A stretch of 64,000 bases of DNA. Origin: Tissierella sp. MB52-C2 (GTDB lineage Bacteria > Bacillota > Clostridia > Tissierellales > Tissierellaceae). The position numbers were made by a program, and so were the translations under genes. The stretch lies in the NCBI RefSeq assembly GCF_030931715.1, contig NZ_CP133261.1:496001-560000 (forward strand). The letters are read 5' to 3'. Below the pieces are notes generated by a model that was given only the letters and a program-made list of their open reading frames with translations, was not told the origin of the DNA and did no database searches. Below are positions 27,036 through 38,795 of this stretch, piece by piece; the first letter of the stretch is position 1, and each line of letters opens with the position of its first letter.

Positions 27036-30000
27036 TTGTTTGAATTCAATACATTTGATTCAATTAAAATTGGGCTAGCTTCACCAGAGAAAATTAGACA
27101 ATGGTCTAAAGGAGAAGTAAAAAAACCTGAGACAATAAACTATAGAACATTAAAGCCTGAAAAGGAAGGGCTATTTTGTGAAAAAATATTTGGGCCGCAG
27201 AAAGACTGGGAGTGTCATTGTGGTAAATATAAAAGAGTAAGATACAAAGGAGTAGTTTGTGATAGGTGTGGAGTAGAAGTTACAAAGTCTAAGGTTCGTA
27301 GAGAGAGACTAGGACATATTGAATTGGCCGCTCCAGTATCTCATATATGGTATTTTAAAGGTATACCTAGTAGGATGGGACTATTATTAGATATGTCTCC
27401 AAGATCGCTGGAAAAAATATTATACTTTGCATCATATGTTGTTATAGAAGGTGGAGATACTTCTCTATATGAAAAACAACTTTTAACAGAAACTGAGTAT
27501 AGAGAAGCCTATGACAAATATGGAAATAAATTTAAAGCGATGATGGGAGCAGAAGCTGTAAAGGCTTTATTAGCAAATATTGATTTAGATAGAGAAGGCA
27601 AGGAATTAAGACAACAGTTAAAAGATGCATCAGGCCAAAAGAAAATAAGAATAACTAGAAGGCTTGAAGTAGTAGAAGCTTTTAGACAATCAGGTAATAA
27701 ACCAGAATGGATGATTTTAGATGTTGTACCAGTAATACCGCCAGATCTTAGACCAATGGTACAGCTAGATGGTGGTAGATTTGCTACATCTGATTTAAAT
27801 GATTTATATAGAAGAGTTATTAATAGAAATAATAGATTAAAAAGACTCCTAGATTTAGGAGCACCAGATATTATTGTTAGAAACGAAAAGAGAATGCTTC
27901 AAGAGGCAGTAGATGCCCTTATAGATAATGGACGTAGAGGAAGACCAGTAACTGGTCCAGGTAATAGACCTTTAAAATCTCTATCAGATATGCTTAAGGG
28001 TAAACAAGGTAGATTTAGACAAAACTTACTAGGTAAAAGGGTAGATTATTCAGGACGTTCTGTAATAGTAGTTGGACCAGACCTAAAGTTTTATCAATGT
28101 GGTATACCAAAGAAAATGGCTCTTGAACTATTTAAGCCTTTTGTAATGAAAAAATTAGTAGAAGAAGGTCATGCTCATAACATTAAATCAGCAAAGAGAA
28201 TGGTTGAAAGAGTAAAACCACAGGTATGGGATGTGTTGGATTCAGTAATAAAAGACCATCCTGTACTTCTAAATAGAGCTCCGACCCTTCACAGACTTGG
28301 AATTCAGGCATTTGAACCTGTTTTAGTTGAAGGTAAAGCCATAAAGCTACATCCATTAGTATGTACAGCATATAATGCTGACTTCGATGGTGACCAAATG
28401 GCAGTTCACGTACCTTTATCTACAGAAGCACAGGCAGAAGCAAGGCTTCTAATGCTATCTACAAACAATATTCTTGCACCAAAGGATGGTAAACCTATAA
28501 CTACCCCAACCCAAGATATGGTTTTAGGAGCTTATTACCTATCAGTTGAATCTTCGGGAGAAATAGGAGAGGGTATGATATTTAAAGACTATAGTGAAAT
28601 GCTTCATGCTTATTACAATGGCTCTGTAGGTCTACATGCAAGAGTAAAGGTTAGAATGAGGCTTAATGAAGAGGATAGGGGACAACTAGTTGAGTCTACA
28701 GTAGGTAGATTTATACTAAATGAACATCTTCCTCAAGATTTAGGATTTGTTGACAGAACTAAAGATAAATATTCCCTAGAAGTTGATATGTTAGTAAATA
28801 AAAAAGCATTAGGAAGTATTATAGAAAAATGCTTTGCAAAACATGGAAATGCAGTTACTGCAACTGTACTAGATCATATTAAAGAAACAGGATTCCATTA
28901 TTCAACTTTAGGGGCTATATCTATTTCAATGAATGATATAATTATTCCTAATTCAAAAGGAGAATTATTACAAAAAGCTCAAGGTGAAGTTGATAAATTT
29001 GAAAGATCCTATCGTAGGGGTTTAATATCAGATGAGGAAAGATATGAAAAGGTTATTGAAATTTGGAACAAGGCCACTGACGACTTAACTAGTATACTAA
29101 TGGACGGTCTAGATCCAATGAATAATATCTATATAATGTCTCTATCAGGAGCGAGAGGTAGTGTAAACCAAATTAGACAGCTGGCAGGTATGAGGGGACT
29201 TATGGCATCTGCATCTGGTAGAACTATAGAAATTCCTATAAAGGCTAACTTTAGGGAAGGACTAGATGTACTTGAATTCTTTATCTCTACTCACGGTTCC
29301 AGAAAGGGACTAGCGGATACTGCTCTTAGAACTGCTGACTCTGGATACTTAACTAGAAGATTAGTTGACGTAAGTCAAGACGTTATAGTAAGAGAAGTTG
29401 ATTGTGGCACTGATGAGTATTTATTAGTTAAACCTTTTACTGATGGAAAAGAAGTAATTGAAGAGCTACATGATAGAATTGAAGGCAGATATGCTTTTGA
29501 AAATATATTACATCCTGAAACGGGAGAAATTTTAGTTAAAGAAAATGAAATGATTTCAAATAGCCAAGCTGAAGAAATTCAAAATCTTGGAATAACAGAA
29601 GTTAAGGTACGTTCCGTTTTAGGCTGTCAAGCTAAATATGGAGTTTGTGGTCACTGTTATGGTAGAAATTTAGCTACTGGAGATGAAGTAAATATAGGAG
29701 AAGCAGTTGGAATAATTGCTGCACAGTCAATTGGTGAGCCAGGTACTCAGCTTACAATGCGTACTTTCCATACAGGTGGAGTTGCTGGAGCAGATATTAC
29801 TCAAGGTTTACCTAGGGTTGAGGAGCTATTTGAGGCAAGAAAGCCTAAGGGTCTTGCTGTAATTACTGAAAATGCCGGAGTCGTTAGCATAGAAGAAAGT
29901 AAGAGAAAGAAAGAAGTTATAATTACTTCCTCAAATGGAGAATCAATGAACTATAATATAGTTTATGGCTCTAGACTGAAGGTAAAGCCAGGAGATATGG

Positions 30001-30563
30001 TTGAAGCCGGTGATGAACTAACAGATGGTTCTGTAAACCCACATGATATTCTTAAAATCAAAGGAATACAAGGGGTACAAAACTATTTAGTGAAAGAAGT
30101 ACAAAGAGTTTATAGACTACAAGGTGTAGATATTAATGATAAACATATTGAGGTAATAGTTAGACAAATGTTATCTAGGGTAAAGGTTGAAGAGGCAGGA
30201 GATACTAATATGTTGCCAGGTTCTTTAGTTAGTGCTCATGATTTTGAAGAAAATAATATAAAAGCTATTCGAGAAGGATTAGAACCAGCAGAAGGCAAGA
30301 AGACTTTACTAGGTATTACAAAGGCCTCATTGGCTACAGACTCATTCTTATCAGCAGCTTCATTCCAAGAGACTACAAGAGTTCTAACACAAGCTGCAAT
30401 AGAAGGAAAAGAAGATTTCCTTTTAGGGCTAAAAGAGAATGTTATCATCGGAAAATTAATTCCAGCAGGAACAGGAATGAAGAGATATAGAAATATAGAA
30501 ATTTCTGGAGATGAAAATATTCAAATTTTAGAAGAATTAAATGTTGACAGTGAAAATAACTGA
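27036..30563 (+). CDS. rpoC: RNA polymerase beta' subunit
   Basis: The 1175-residue subunit has the zinc site [20 protein letters not shown] near residues 60-79, the catalytic [12 protein letters not shown] with three Mg-binding aspartates, the bridge/trigger-loop region ([19 protein letters not shown]), and a second cysteine group ([13 protein letters not shown]). The start is TTG 27036 ([17 protein letters not shown]), 8 nt after AAGGAGAGA. No insertion or frameshift is seen. Confidence 0.97.
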   Translation: MFEFNTFDSIKIGLASPEKIRQWSKGEVKKPETINYRTLKPEKEGLFCEKIFGPQKDWECHCGKYKRVRYKGVVCDRCGVEVTKSKVRRERLGHIELAAPVSHIWYFKGIPSRMGLLLDMSPRSLEKILYFASYVVIEGGDTSLYEKQLLTETEYREAYDKYGNKFKAMMGAEAVKALLANIDLDREGKELRQQLKDASGQKKIRITRRLEVVEAFRQSGNKPEWMILDVVPVIPPDLRPMVQLDGGRFATSDLNDLYRRVINRNNRLKRLLDLGAPDIIVRNEKRMLQEAVDALIDNGRRGRPVTGPGNRPLKSLSDMLKGKQGRFRQNLLGKRVDYSGRSVIVVGPDLKFYQCGIPKKMALELFKPFVMKKLVEEGHAHNIKSAKRMVERVKPQVWDVLDSVIKDHPVLLNRAPTLHRLGIQAFEPVLVEGKAIKLHPLVCTAYNADFDGDQMAVHVPLSTEAQAEARLLMLSTNNILAPKDGKPITTPTQDMVLGAYYLSVESSGEIGEGMIFKDYSEMLHAYYNGSVGLHARVKVRMRLNEEDRGQLVESTVGRFILNEHLPQDLGFVDRTKDKYSLEVDMLVNKKALGSIIEKCFAKHGNAVTATVLDHIKETGFHYSTLGAISISMNDIIIPNSKGELLQKAQGEVDKFERSYRRGLISDEERYEKVIEIWNKATDDLTSILMDGLDPMNNIYIMSLSGARGSVNQIRQLAGMRGLMASASGRTIEIPIKANFREGLDVLEFFISTHGSRKGLADTALRTADSGYLTRRLVDVSQDVIVREVDCGTDEYLLVKPFTDGKEVIEELHDRIEGRYAFENILHPETGEILVKENEMISNSQAEEIQNLGITEVKVRSVLGCQAKYGVCGHCYGRNLATGDEVNIGEAVGIIAAQSIGEPGTQLTMRTFHTGGVAGADITQGLPRVEELFEARKPKGLAVITENAGVVSIEESKRKKEVIITSSNGESMNYNIVYGSRLKVKPGDMVEAGDELTDGSVNPHDILKIKGIQGVQNYLVKEVQRVYRLQGVDINDKHIEVIVRQMLSRVKVEEAGDTNMLPGSLVSAHDFEENNIKAIREGLEPAEGKKTLLGITKASLATDSFLSAASFQETTRVLTQAAIEGKEDFLLGLKENVIIGKLIPAGTGMKRYRNIEISGDENIQILEELNVDSENN

Positions 30564-30610
30564 TGGTAGAATATATTAGTGTGTAAACTTAGAAAATGCT
30601 CTGGATAACA

Positions 30611-30646
30611 TAAAGATTATGTGGATTAATCTCCACATAATCTTTA
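30611..30646 (+). promoter_or_regulatory. Perfect 15-bp hairpin between rpoC and the L7Ae-like gene
   Basis: TAAAGATTATGTGGA (30611-30625) pairs fully with TCCACATAATCTTTA (30632-30646), loop TTAATC. There is no T run, and the next Shine-Dalgarno begins 11 nt later. It may be a processing site or may limit read-through. Confidence 0.6.
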
Positions 30647-30672
30647 AGGTGTTTAAAGGAGGAGACGATTTT

Positions 30673-30915
30673 ATGCTATCAAAACTTAATACCAGCAACA
30701 AAGTTGTTGGTGCTAAGCAAGTGAAAAGGGCTTTAAACTCTTATGATATCGAAGCAGTTTTTATTGCAAAGGATGCAGAAAATAAGGTTACAGACGAAAT
30801 AAAACAAACTTGCATTATCAAACATATTCAGGTTATCCTTGTAGATGATATGAAAAAGTTAGGCGATGCATGTGGCATTGATGTTAGTGCAGCAACTGCT
30901 GCATTATTAAAATAA
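30673..30915 (+). CDS. L7Ae-family K-turn-binding ribosomal protein (YbxF/RplGB type)
   Basis: The 80-residue protein shows the L7Ae fold pattern ([56 protein letters not shown]). Bacterial YbxF-type members bind kink-turn RNA in vitro; their cellular target is unclear. The position between rpoC and rpsL is the classical one. I chose ATG 30673, with AAAGGAGGAG upstream, over the in-frame ATG 30619 that lies in the hairpin. Confidence 0.92.
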   Translation: MLSKLNTSNKVVGAKQVKRALNSYDIEAVFIAKDAENKVTDEIKQTCIIKHIQVILVDDMKKLGDACGIDVSAATAALLK

Positions 30916-30941
30916 CATATAAAATAGAAGGAGGTGCCTTG

Positions 30942-31361
30942 ATGCCAACTATTAACCAATTAATTAAAAAAGGTAGAGAAAAGGTTCTTTACAAATCAAA
31001 ATCTCCAGCTTTAGGAGTAAACTTAAATACTCTTAGAAAAAAGGAAACAGAAGTTAATTCACCACAAAAAAGAGGGGTATGTGTTGCTGTTAGAACAGTT
31101 ACACCTAAGAAACCAAACTCAGCTTTGAGAAAGGTTGCAAGGGTAAGACTTACTAATGGTGAAGAGGTTGCAGCATATATTCCAGGAATTGGACATAACC
31201 TACAAGAGCATAGTGTTGTTCTAATTAGAGGTGGAAGAGTTAAAGACCTTCCAGGTGTGAGATATCACATTGTTAGAGGTGCCTTAGATGCTTCTGGCGT
31301 TGACAAAAGAATGCAAAGCAGATCTAAGTATGGTGCTAAGAAGCCAAAGGTGAAAAAATAA
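30942..31361 (+). CDS. rpsL: 30S ribosomal protein S12
   Basis: The 139-residue decoding-centre protein shows [13 protein letters not shown], the streptomycin-region segment [15 protein letters not shown], and [29 protein letters not shown]. Lys follows TP at the usual restrictive position, as in sensitive strains. I chose ATG 30942 after GGAGGTG; TTG 30939 is immediately upstream and less likely. Confidence 0.97.
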   Translation: MPTINQLIKKGREKVLYKSKSPALGVNLNTLRKKETEVNSPQKRGVCVAVRTVTPKKPNSALRKVARVRLTNGEEVAAYIPGIGHNLQEHSVVLIRGGRVKDLPGVRYHIVRGALDASGVDKRMQSRSKYGAKKPKVKK

Positions 31362-31428
31362 TAGTGCTTAAAATGCAGGAAGTTATTCCGCTTTATTATA
31401 TATAATATAGATGCATTTTTGCGCACGA

Positions 31429-31446
31429 CGGTAACTTAAATTACCG
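31429..31446 (+). promoter_or_regulatory. Small hairpin between rpsL and rpsG
   Basis: CGGTAA / TTACCG with loop CTTAAA lies 43 nt before rpsG. In E. coli S7 binds the rpsL-rpsG spacer; a similar role here is only a guess. Confidence 0.35.
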
Positions 31447-31489
31447 AGTACCAATGAATCAACTTTATATAGTTAAGGAGGGAAGTAAA

Positions 31490-31960
31490 GTGCCAAGAAA
31501 AGGACATATACCAAAAAGAGAAGTTATGCCGGATCCGATTTATAACGATATGGTAGTAACTAAATTAATCAATGGAATCATGTTAGATGGTAAAAAAGGA
31601 ATTGCTCAAAATATAGTTTATGGAGCATTTGATTATATTGCTGAGAAATCAAATGAAGATGCATTAGAGGTATTCTATAAAGCTATGAACAATATAATGC
31701 CAGTGCTAGAAGTAAAGGCAAGACGTATTGGGGGAGCAACTTATCAAGTACCAATAGAAGTGAGAGCAGAAAGAAGAGAAACTCTTGGTCTTAGATGGTT
31801 AGTAGACTATTCAAGAAAAAGAGGAGAAAAAACTATGGTTGAAAAATTAGCAAAAGAAATCTTAGACGCTTCCAATGGTATGGGCTCAAGCGTTAAGAAA
31901 AGAGAAGACACTCACAAGATGGCTGAAGCTAATAAAGCTTTCGCACACTACAGATGGTAA
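31490..31960 (+). CDS. rpsG: 30S ribosomal protein S7
   Basis: The 156-residue head protein shows [40 protein letters not shown] and the C-terminal [21 protein letters not shown] chose GTG 31490, with AAGGAGGGAAG upstream; an in-frame ATG at 31454 only adds leader sequence. fusA follows. Confidence 0.96.
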   Translation: MPRKGHIPKREVMPDPIYNDMVVTKLINGIMLDGKKGIAQNIVYGAFDYIAEKSNEDALEVFYKAMNNIMPVLEVKARRIGGATYQVPIEVRAERRETLGLRWLVDYSRKRGEKTMVEKLAKEILDASNGMGSSVKKREDTHKMAEANKAFAHYRW

Positions 31961-32032
31961 TATATATTTAAGTAGTATATCGTTGTTAATGTGTGGAGGG
32001 GGACCAACAATCAAGAAGAAGGAGGAAAAATT

Positions 32033-34102
32033 GTGCCAAGACAAATCTCATTGGAAAAAATTAGAAACATCGGCATAATGGCCCATATTGATGCAGGAAA
32101 AACAACCACCACAGAGAGAATTTTATTTTACACTGGTAAGATACACAAAGTAGGAGAGACCCATGAGGGTGGAGCCCAAATGGACTGGATGGAGCAGGAG
32201 CAAGAAAGAGGAATCACAATTACATCTGCTGCAACAACTTGTATGTGGAGAGAACATAGAATTAACGTTATTGACACACCAGGACACGTGGATTTTACTG
32301 TAGAAGTAGAAAGATCTCTACGTATCCTTGATGGAGCAGTATCTGTATTCTGCGCTAAGGGTGGAGTTGAACCTCAATCTGAAACAGTTTGGAGACAGGC
32401 TGATAAATATCAAGTACCTAGATTAGCATTTGTTAATAAAATGGATATTCTTGGAGCTGACTTTTATAGAGCAGTAGATATGATTAGAGAAAGACTTAAA
32501 GCCAATCCAGTACCTATACAATTACCAATTGGAAAAGAAGATGACTTTCTAGGAGTAGTTGACTTAGTTAATATGAATGCTAGGGTTTATTTAGATGACC
32601 TAGGTGAAAAACTTGAAATAAGAGAAATACCATCAGATATGGTGGATTTAGCTAATGAATATAGAGAAAAAATGCTTGAAAATATAGCAGAGCATGATGA
32701 AGAGTTAATGATGAAGTATTTAGAAGGAGAAGAATTAACTGTTGAAGAGATCATGATAGGTATCAGAAAAGCTACAATTAGCGTAGGTATGACACCGGTT
32801 TTATGTGGTTCTTCATATAAAAACAGAGGGGTTCAGCCTCTACTAGATGCTGTAATAGACTATCTACCTTCTCCTTTAGATATACCAGCAGTAAAAGGTA
32901 TAAACCTAAATACTGAAGAAGAAGAAGAGAGACTAGCGTCAGACAACGAACCATTTTCAGCATTAGCATTTAAAATAGTAACAGATCCTTTCGTAGGAAA
33001 ACTTGCATACTTTAGAGTATATTCTGGTAGTTTAAAATCAGGTAGCTATGTAAAAAATACATCTAAAGGCAAGAAAGAAAGAATAGGTAGAATTCTACTT
33101 ATGCATGCTAACAAAAGAGAAGATGTTGATGAAGTTTTTGCAGGAGATATAGCAGCTGCAGTTGGTTTAAAAGATACTAGTACAGGAGACACTTTATCGA
33201 ATGATGAAAATCCAATAGTATTAGAAACTATGGAATTCCCAGAACCAGTTATCCATGTAGCTATAGAACCAAAAACGAAAGCATCTCAAGACAAAATGGC
33301 TGCTGCTTTAGCAAAACTAGCTGAAGAAGATCCTACATTTAAGACTTATACTGATGAAGAAACAGGTCAAACAATAATTGCTGGAATGGGTGAACTTCAC
33401 CTAGAAATAATTGTTGATAGACTTTTAAGAGAATTCAAAGTTGAAGCAAATGTAGGTAGTCCACAAGTAGCATATAAAGAATCTATTCAAGCTTCTGCAG
33501 AAGCAGATTCTAAATATGTAAGACAGTCAGGTGGTCGTGGACAATACGGTCACGTTAAATTAAGAGTTGAACCACAAGAACCAGGTAAAGGTTATGAATT
33601 TGTAAACGCTGTAGTTGGAGGAGCAATTCCTAAAGAGTACATGAATGCTATAGATGGTGGAATTCAAGAAGCCTTAGAATCAGGAGTTATTGGTGGTTAT
33701 CCAGTATTAGATATAAAAGTTACTGTTTATGATGGGTCATATCACGAGGTAGACTCTTCAGAGATGGCGTTTAAAATAGCTGGTTCTATGGGTGTTAGAG
33801 ATGCTATTTCTAAAGCAAAACCAACATTACTTGAGCCGATGATGAAAGTTGAAGTAACTGTGCCGGAAGAGTATATGGGTGATGTTATAGGAGATATAAA
33901 CTCTAGAAGAGGTAGAATAGAAGGAATGGAGCCTACTAATGGCGTTCAGATAATTAGATCATTTGTACCACTATCAGAAATGTTTGGTTATGCAACTGAC
34001 CTTCGTTCAAATACTCAAGGTAGAGGATTATATTCCATGCAGTTTGACCATTATGAATCAGTGCCAAATAGTATTGCAGAAAAAGTTACAGGTAAAAAAT
34101 AA
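32033..34102 (+). CDS. fusA: Elongation factor G
   Basis: The 689-residue translocase GTPase has G1 [14 protein letters not shown]2 ([10 protein letters not shown]), G3 DTPGHVDF and G4 NKMD, followed by domains II-V ([26 protein letters not shown]). I chose GTG 32033 ([12 protein letters not shown]) after AAGGAGGA; the upstream in-frame GTG at 31991 adds a non-homologous leader. tuf copy 2 follows after 25 nt. Confidence 0.97.
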   Translation: MPRQISLEKIRNIGIMAHIDAGKTTTTERILFYTGKIHKVGETHEGGAQMDWMEQEQERGITITSAATTCMWREHRINVIDTPGHVDFTVEVERSLRILDGAVSVFCAKGGVEPQSETVWRQADKYQVPRLAFVNKMDILGADFYRAVDMIRERLKANPVPIQLPIGKEDDFLGVVDLVNMNARVYLDDLGEKLEIREIPSDMVDLANEYREKMLENIAEHDEELMMKYLEGEELTVEEIMIGIRKATISVGMTPVLCGSSYKNRGVQPLLDAVIDYLPSPLDIPAVKGINLNTEEEEERLASDNEPFSALAFKIVTDPFVGKLAYFRVYSGSLKSGSYVKNTSKGKKERIGRILLMHANKREDVDEVFAGDIAAAVGLKDTSTGDTLSNDENPIVLETMEFPEPVIHVAIEPKTKASQDKMAAALAKLAEEDPTFKTYTDEETGQTIIAGMGELHLEIIVDRLLREFKVEANVGSPQVAYKESIQASAEADSKYVRQSGGRGQYGHVKLRVEPQEPGKGYEFVNAVVGGAIPKEYMNAIDGGIQEALESGVIGGYPVLDIKVTVYDGSYHEVDSSEMAFKIAGSMGVRDAISKAKPTLLEPMMKVEVTVPEEYMGDVIGDINSRRGRIEGMEPTNGVQIIRSFVPLSEMFGYATDLRSNTQGRGLYSMQFDHYESVPNSIAEKVTGKK

Positions 34103-34127
34103 TCTATAATTAAGGAGGAATACCCAA

Positions 34128-35321
34128 ATGGCAAAAGCAAAATTTGAAAGAACTAAACCACACGTAAACATAGGAACAATAGGACACGTAGACCATGGTA
34201 AGACAACATTAACAGCAGCTATTACAATGGTATTAAACAAGAGATTTGGTTCAGGAGAAGCAATAAGCTATGACAACATAGATAAAGCACCAGAGGAAAG
34301 AGAAAGAGGAATAACAATTTCTACATCACACGTAGAATATGAAACAGCAAATCGTCACTATGCACACGTAGACTGCCCAGGTCACGCTGACTATGTAAAG
34401 AACATGATCACAGGAGCAGCACAAATGGATGGAGCTATCTTAGTAGTATCAGCAGCAGATGGTCCAATGCCACAAACAAGAGAGCATATCCTATTATCAA
34501 GAAACGTAGGAGTGCCAAAGATAGTAGTATTCTTAAACAAACAAGACATGGTAGATGACGAAGAGTTAATCGAATTAGTAGAAATGGAAGTAAGAGAATT
34601 ATTATCAGAATATGACTTTGATGGAGATGGAACACCAATCGTAGTAGGTTCAGCATTAAAAGCAATAGAAGAACCAGACGGACCATGGGGAGACAAAATA
34701 GTTAAACTAATGGAAGAAGTAGACGCATACGTTCCACAACCAGAAAGAGATACAGATAAACCATTCCTAATGCCAGTAGAGGACGTATTCTCAATTACAG
34801 GAAGAGGAACAGTAGCAACAGGAAGAGTAGAAAGAGGAATCGTAAAAACAGGAGACAACGTAGAAATCGTTGGATTAGCAGAAGAAGCAAGAACAGTAGT
34901 AGTAACAGGAGTAGAGATGTTCAGAAAACTACTAGATGAAGCACAAGCAGGAGATAACATAGGAGCTTTATTAAGAGGGGTTCAAAGAAGTGAAATTGAA
35001 AGAGGTCAAGTATTAGCAAAGCCAAAATCAATAAACCCACACTTAAAATTTGAATCAGAAGTATATGTATTATCAAAAGAAGAGGGTGGAAGACATACAC
35101 CATTCTTCAACGGATATAGACCACAATTCTACTTCAGAACAACAGACGTAACAGGTGATATCAAATTAGAAGAAGGCGTAGAAATGGTAATGCCAGGAGA
35201 TAATGCAAAATTCACAATAGAATTAATTACTCCAATAGCAATAGAAGAGGGACTAAGATTCTCAATTCGTGAAGGTGGAAGAACAGTAGGTTCAGGAGTT
35301 GTAACTAAAGTTCTTGCATAA
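34128..35321 (+). CDS. tuf: Elongation factor Tu, copy 2
   Basis: The protein sequence is identical to that of copy 1 (397 residues). The DNA differs only at 34247 (T for C) and 35249 (G for A), both silent, by my reading. This copy is in the str operon position (rpsL-rpsG-fusA-tuf). AAGGAGGAATA precedes ATG 34128. The flanks differ from copy 1 apart from the shared Shine-Dalgarno, so identity stops at the gene edges, as expected for gene conversion. Confidence 0.98.
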   Translation: MAKAKFERTKPHVNIGTIGHVDHGKTTLTAAITMVLNKRFGSGEAISYDNIDKAPEERERGITISTSHVEYETANRHYAHVDCPGHADYVKNMITGAAQMDGAILVVSAADGPMPQTREHILLSRNVGVPKIVVFLNKQDMVDDEELIELVEMEVRELLSEYDFDGDGTPIVVGSALKAIEEPDGPWGDKIVKLMEEVDAYVPQPERDTDKPFLMPVEDVFSITGRGTVATGRVERGIVKTGDNVEIVGLAEEARTVVVTGVEMFRKLLDEAQAGDNIGALLRGVQRSEIERGQVLAKPKSINPHLKFESEVYVLSKEEGGRHTPFFNGYRPQFYFRTTDVTGDIKLEEGVEMVMPGDNAKFTIELITPIAIEEGLRFSIREGGRTVGSGVVTKVLA

Positions 35322-35339
35322 ATTTTAGATTTAGATATG

Positions 35340-35370
35340 GCAGGGGCGCTAAAACTTTAAGCCCCTGCTT
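35340..35370 (+). terminator. Hairpin terminator after tuf copy 2
   Basis: GCAGGGGC / GCCCCTGC with a 13-nt loop, followed by TTAATATATAAT. The stem is strong; the T tract is poor. Confidence 0.65.
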
Positions 35371-35426
35371 AATATATAATTAATATGCAAAAAAATAAAA
35401 AAACTAAGATATTTTGAAAATAAAGC

Positions 35427-35455
35427 TTGAGTTTTTATTAATCATGTTATAAAAT
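35427..35455 (+). promoter_or_regulatory. Promoter of the S10 cluster
   Basis: TTGAGT at 35427-35432 and TAAAAT at 35450-35455 with a 17-bp spacer. A TG at 35445-35446 upstream of TATAAA gives an alternative extended -10. It opens a leader of about 200 nt. Confidence 0.65.
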
Positions 35456-35461
35456 GTATTA

Positions 35462-35665
35462 GTGTTCAAATTAAGACATTGCGATGATGCAAAAGGTGGC
35501 TGTTAAAAGCAGGGAATTTTTGCTGAGAATGTCCGGTTAAAAATCGGGCGACTGGAGTTGTCATGGGTGTAAAAGTTAAAAAAAATAACAACACACCCGG
35601 AAGTGTGTATCGGCAACCCCACGTCGCATGTAAAAAAACAGCATGCGATAGAAGGAGGGAATTAA
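35462..35665 (+). promoter_or_regulatory. Structured leader of rpsJ with mutually exclusive helices
   Basis: Helix P1 pairs GCGACTGGAGTTGTC (35548-35562) with GGCAACCCCACGTCGC (35612-35627), with one bulge and one mismatch. It encloses GGGTGT (35565-35570) / ACACCC (35593-35598), which competes with ACACAC (35591-35596) / GTGTGT (35603-35608). TCGCATG (35624-35630) pairs with CATGCGA (35642-35648) next to the Shine-Dalgarno and shares TCGC with P1, so the two exclude each other. Smaller hairpins lie upstream. The ligand is unknown. Confidence 0.6.
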
Positions 35666-35983
35666 ATGTCAAACAATGGTAAACAAAAAATAAGAATTAG
35701 GTTAAAAGCTTATGATCATGAACTTTTAGATGCATCAGCTCAAAGAATAGTTGAAACTGCTAAAAGAACAGGTGCTACTGTATCAGGTCCAGTACCGCTA
35801 CCAACTGAGAAGGAAATAATAACAATCCTAAGAGCTGTTCATAAGTATAAGGATTCTAGAGAGCAATTCGAACAAAGAACTCATAAGAGACTAATCGATA
35901 TCTTAAATCCAAATCAAAAAACTGTAGATTCACTTATGAAACTAAACTTACCTGCAGGGGTAGATATTGAAATAAGATCATAA
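35666..35983 (+). CDS. rpsJ: 30S ribosomal protein S10
   Basis: The 105-residue protein shows [46 protein letters not shown] and [15 protein letters not shown]10 is also NusE in other bacteria, joining transcription antitermination. It opens the S10 cluster. AAGGAGGGA precedes ATG 35666 by 6 nt and lies next to a hairpin of the leader. Confidence 0.97.
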   Translation: MSNNGKQKIRIRLKAYDHELLDASAQRIVETAKRTGATVSGPVPLPTEKEIITILRAVHKYKDSREQFEQRTHKRLIDILNPNQKTVDSLMKLNLPAGVDIEIRS

Positions 35984-35994
35984 TTTGTTTATAT

Positions 35995-36010
35995 GATTAC
36001 GTGAGTAATC
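35995..36010 (+). promoter_or_regulatory. GNRA hairpin between rpsJ and rplC
   Basis: GATTAC-GTGA-GTAATC is a 6-bp perfect stem with a GTGA tetraloop in the intercistronic gap. Confidence 0.5.
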
Positions 36011-36037
36011 CGCTGTAAGATAATAGGAGGTGCAAGT

Positions 36038-36664
36038 ATGAAAAATATGATAGGAAGAAAAGTTGGTATGACTCAAATCTTCACAGAAAATGGATCTGTA
36101 ATTCCGGTAACTGTAATTGAAGCTGGTCCATTAGTAGTCGTACAAAAGAAAACTGTTGAAACAGATGGATATAATGCAATCCAAGTTGGATTCCAAAATA
36201 TAAAAGAACAAAGAATGAATAAACCAGCAAAAGGTCATTTTGACAAAGGAAACCTTGAATACAAAAAATACTTAAGAGAATTTAGAGTGGAAAATCCAGA
36301 TGAATTTGAAATAGGTCAAGAAATAAAAGCTGATGTATTTGAAGCGGGAGACCTAATTGATGTTACTGGTACTTCTAAAGGTAAGGGAACTCAAGGTGTT
36401 ATAAAGAGACATGGCTTTGGTAGAGGAAGAGAAACACATGGTTCTAAATTCCATAGAGCGCCAGGTGGTATGTCAGCAGGTACTTATCCAGGAAGAGTAT
36501 TCAAAGGTCATAGAATGGCAGGAAGAATGGGTAATGAAAGAGTAACTGTTCAAAATCTTGAAATAGTTAGAGTAGATGCTGAAAAAAATCTAATACTTAT
36601 AAAAGGTGCGGTACCAGGACCTAAAAAAGGATTAGTGACTATAAAAGAAACGGTTAAAAAGTAA
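36038..36664 (+). CDS. rplC: 50S ribosomal protein L3
   Basis: The 208-residue early-assembly protein starts [16 protein letters not shown]. It has the characteristic [18 protein letters not shown] loop and [27 protein letters not shown] near the peptidyl-transferase centre. AGGAGGTG lies upstream of ATG 36038. rplD follows. Confidence 0.97.
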   Translation: MKNMIGRKVGMTQIFTENGSVIPVTVIEAGPLVVVQKKTVETDGYNAIQVGFQNIKEQRMNKPAKGHFDKGNLEYKKYLREFRVENPDEFEIGQEIKADVFEAGDLIDVTGTSKGKGTQGVIKRHGFGRGRETHGSKFHRAPGGMSAGTYPGRVFKGHRMAGRMGNERVTVQNLEIVRVDAEKNLILIKGAVPGPKKGLVTIKETVKK

Positions 36665-36691
36665 TAATTAAGGCGGAAAGGAGGATGCAAA

Positions 36692-37315
36692 ATGCCTAAG
36701 GTAAAAGTTTACAACATGTTAGGAGAACAAGTAGAAGAAATCGAATTAAATGAAAATATATTTGGTATTGAAGTAAACCAGCATGTAGTTTATGAAGTTG
36801 TTAAAAATCAACTTGCTAATAAAAGACAAGGAACTCAATCCACTAAAACTAGAGCAGAAGTAAGAGGCGGTGGTAGAAAGCCTTGGAGACAAAAAGGTAC
36901 AGGTAGAGCTCGTCAAGGAAGTATTAGAGCTCCACATTTCTCAGGTGGTGGAGTTACATTTGCACCAAAACCAAGAGATTATAGCTACAAAGTACCTAAG
37001 AAAGTTAGAAGACTTGCAATGAAGTCTGCGTTAAGTTCAAAGGTTTTAAATAATGAAATAATTGTAATTGATGATATAAAATTTGATTCACCAAAAACTA
37101 AAGATATGACTAATTTCTTAACTAAAATAAATGCAGATAAGAAAGCTTTAATCGTTATGGGTGAAAAGAATGAAAATATTATAAAATCAGCAAACAATAT
37201 TCCGAATGTACAAACTGCTCTTGTTAATACATTGAATGTTTATGATATATTAAAATATAATTCATTTATTATAACTAAAGATGCAGTAAGAAAAGTGGAG
37301 GAGGTGTATGCATAA
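36692..37315 (+). CDS. rplD: 50S ribosomal protein L4
   Basis: The 207-residue exit-tunnel protein shows [60 protein letters not shown] (the tunnel loop) and a C-terminal globular domain. In E. coli L4 represses its own operon. GGAGG precedes ATG 36692. Its TAA overlaps the rplW ATG by one base, indicating coupling. Confidence 0.96.
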   Translation: MPKVKVYNMLGEQVEEIELNENIFGIEVNQHVVYEVVKNQLANKRQGTQSTKTRAEVRGGGRKPWRQKGTGRARQGSIRAPHFSGGGVTFAPKPRDYSYKVPKKVRRLAMKSALSSKVLNNEIIVIDDIKFDSPKTKDMTNFLTKINADKKALIVMGEKNENIIKSANNIPNVQTALVNTLNVYDILKYNSFIITKDAVRKVEEVYA

Positions 37316-37608
37316 TGCGTAATCCACACGATATTATAATTAGACCAGTAATAACTGAGAGAAGTATGGATGATATGGCATACGGTAAATATACTTTTGT
37401 TGTTGATAAAAAAACAAACAAAGCGGAAGTTAAAAAAGCTATAGAGACTATATTCGGTGTTAAAGTTGAAAAGGTTAGTACAATGAATATGCTTGGTAAA
37501 GTAAAGAGACAAGGAGCTCATTCAGGAAAAAGACCAGATTGGAAAAAAGCTATAGTAAAATTAACGGAAGATTCTAAGAGAATAGAGTTCTTCGAAGGAA
37601 TGGAATAA
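37315..37608 (+). CDS. rplW: 50S ribosomal protein L23
   Basis: The 97-residue protein at the tunnel exit shows [41 protein letters not shown] and [20 protein letters not shown]. It helps dock trigger factor and SRP. The GAGGAGGTG site lies in the end of rplD, and the start overlaps the rplD stop by one base. Confidence 0.96.
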   Translation: MRNPHDIIIRPVITERSMDDMAYGKYTFVVDKKTNKAEVKKAIETIFGVKVEKVSTMNMLGKVKRQGAHSGKRPDWKKAIVKLTEDSKRIEFFEGME

Positions 37609-37633
37609 AAGTTTTATAGAAGGAGGGAAAACG

Positions 37634-38464
37634 ATGAGCGTTAGAAAATTTAAGGCAACTTCCCCTGCACTTAGACAGATGACAGTTTCTACTTTTGAAG
37701 AAATAACAAAAAAAGAACCTGAAAAGTCATTACTTGTTAATTTGAATAAAAGCGGTGGAAGAAACTCTCAAGGTAAAATTACTATTCGCCACAGAGGTGG
37801 TGGAGCTAAGAGAAAATATAGAATAATAGATTTTAAAAGAGATAAAGATGGAATACCAGGTCGTGTAGCAGCGGTTGAATATGATCCAAATAGAACAGCT
37901 AATATAGCTCTAATAAATTATGTTGATGGTGAAAAAAGATATATTCTTGCACCTCACAACTTAAAAGTTGGAGACATGATAGAATCTGGAGAAAATGCAG
38001 ATATTAAAATAGGAAATGCAATGAAGTTAAAAGATATGCCAGTAGGTACCAATGTTCATAATATCGAGTTGAAACCGGGAAAAGGTGGTCAACTTGTTAG
38101 ATCAGCTGGAACATCAGCTCAACTAATGGCAAAAGAAGGTGAATTTGCACAACTTAAACTTCCATCAGGAGAATTTAGATTAATTAGAATGGAATGTCGT
38201 GCAACGATTGGTCAAGTAGGAAACATATCTCATGAGCTTATTACAATTGGTAAGGCTGGAAGAACTAGACATATGGGAATTAGACCAACTGTTAGAGGTA
38301 GTGCCATGAACCCTGTAGACCATCCACATGGTGGTGGAGAAGGTAGAGCGCCAATAGGTATGCCTGCACCATTAACTCCATGGGGTAAACCTGCATTAGG
38401 ATTAAAAACTAGAAAGAAAAATAAAAAATCAAACAAATATATAGTGAGAAGAAGAACTAAATAG
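37634..38464 (+). CDS. rplB: 50S ribosomal protein L2
   Basis: The 276-residue core protein shows [64 protein letters not shown] (with the peptidyl-transferase histidine) and a basic tail. AGGAGGG precedes ATG 37634. Length is normal. Confidence 0.97.
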   Translation: MSVRKFKATSPALRQMTVSTFEEITKKEPEKSLLVNLNKSGGRNSQGKITIRHRGGGAKRKYRIIDFKRDKDGIPGRVAAVEYDPNRTANIALINYVDGEKRYILAPHNLKVGDMIESGENADIKIGNAMKLKDMPVGTNVHNIELKPGKGGQLVRSAGTSAQLMAKEGEFAQLKLPSGEFRLIRMECRATIGQVGNISHELITIGKAGRTRHMGIRPTVRGSAMNPVDHPHGGGEGRAPIGMPAPLTPWGKPALGLKTRKKNKKSNKYIVRRRTK

Positions 38465-38490
38465 TTAAATATCTGAAAGGAGGAGAAATC

Positions 38491-38775
38491 ATGGGTAGAT
38501 CTCTAAAAAAAGGACCATTTTGCGATGATCATCTTCTTAAGAAAATAGAAGAATTAAATAAAGACAATGATAAAAAAGTTATTAAAACATGGTCACGTCG
38601 TTCAACTATATTCCCAGAAATGATTGGTCACACCATAGCGGTACATGATGGAAGAAAACATGTTCCTGTATATGTAACTGAAGATATGGTAGGTCACAAG
38701 CTGGGTGAGTTTGTTCCAACGAGAACATTTAGATCTCATGTTGATAAAAACGAAAGGTCATCTGGTGTAAGATAA
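38491..38775 (+). CDS. rpsS: 30S ribosomal protein S19
   Basis: The 94-residue head protein begins [20 protein letters not shown] and contains [30 protein letters not shown] and [24 protein letters not shown] precedes ATG 38491. Confidence 0.97.
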   Translation: MGRSLKKGPFCDDHLLKKIEELNKDNDKKVIKTWSRRSTIFPEMIGHTIAVHDGRKHVPVYVTEDMVGHKLGEFVPTRTFRSHVDKNERSSGVR

Positions 38776-38795
38776 GAGAGAAGGAGGGAAATATA

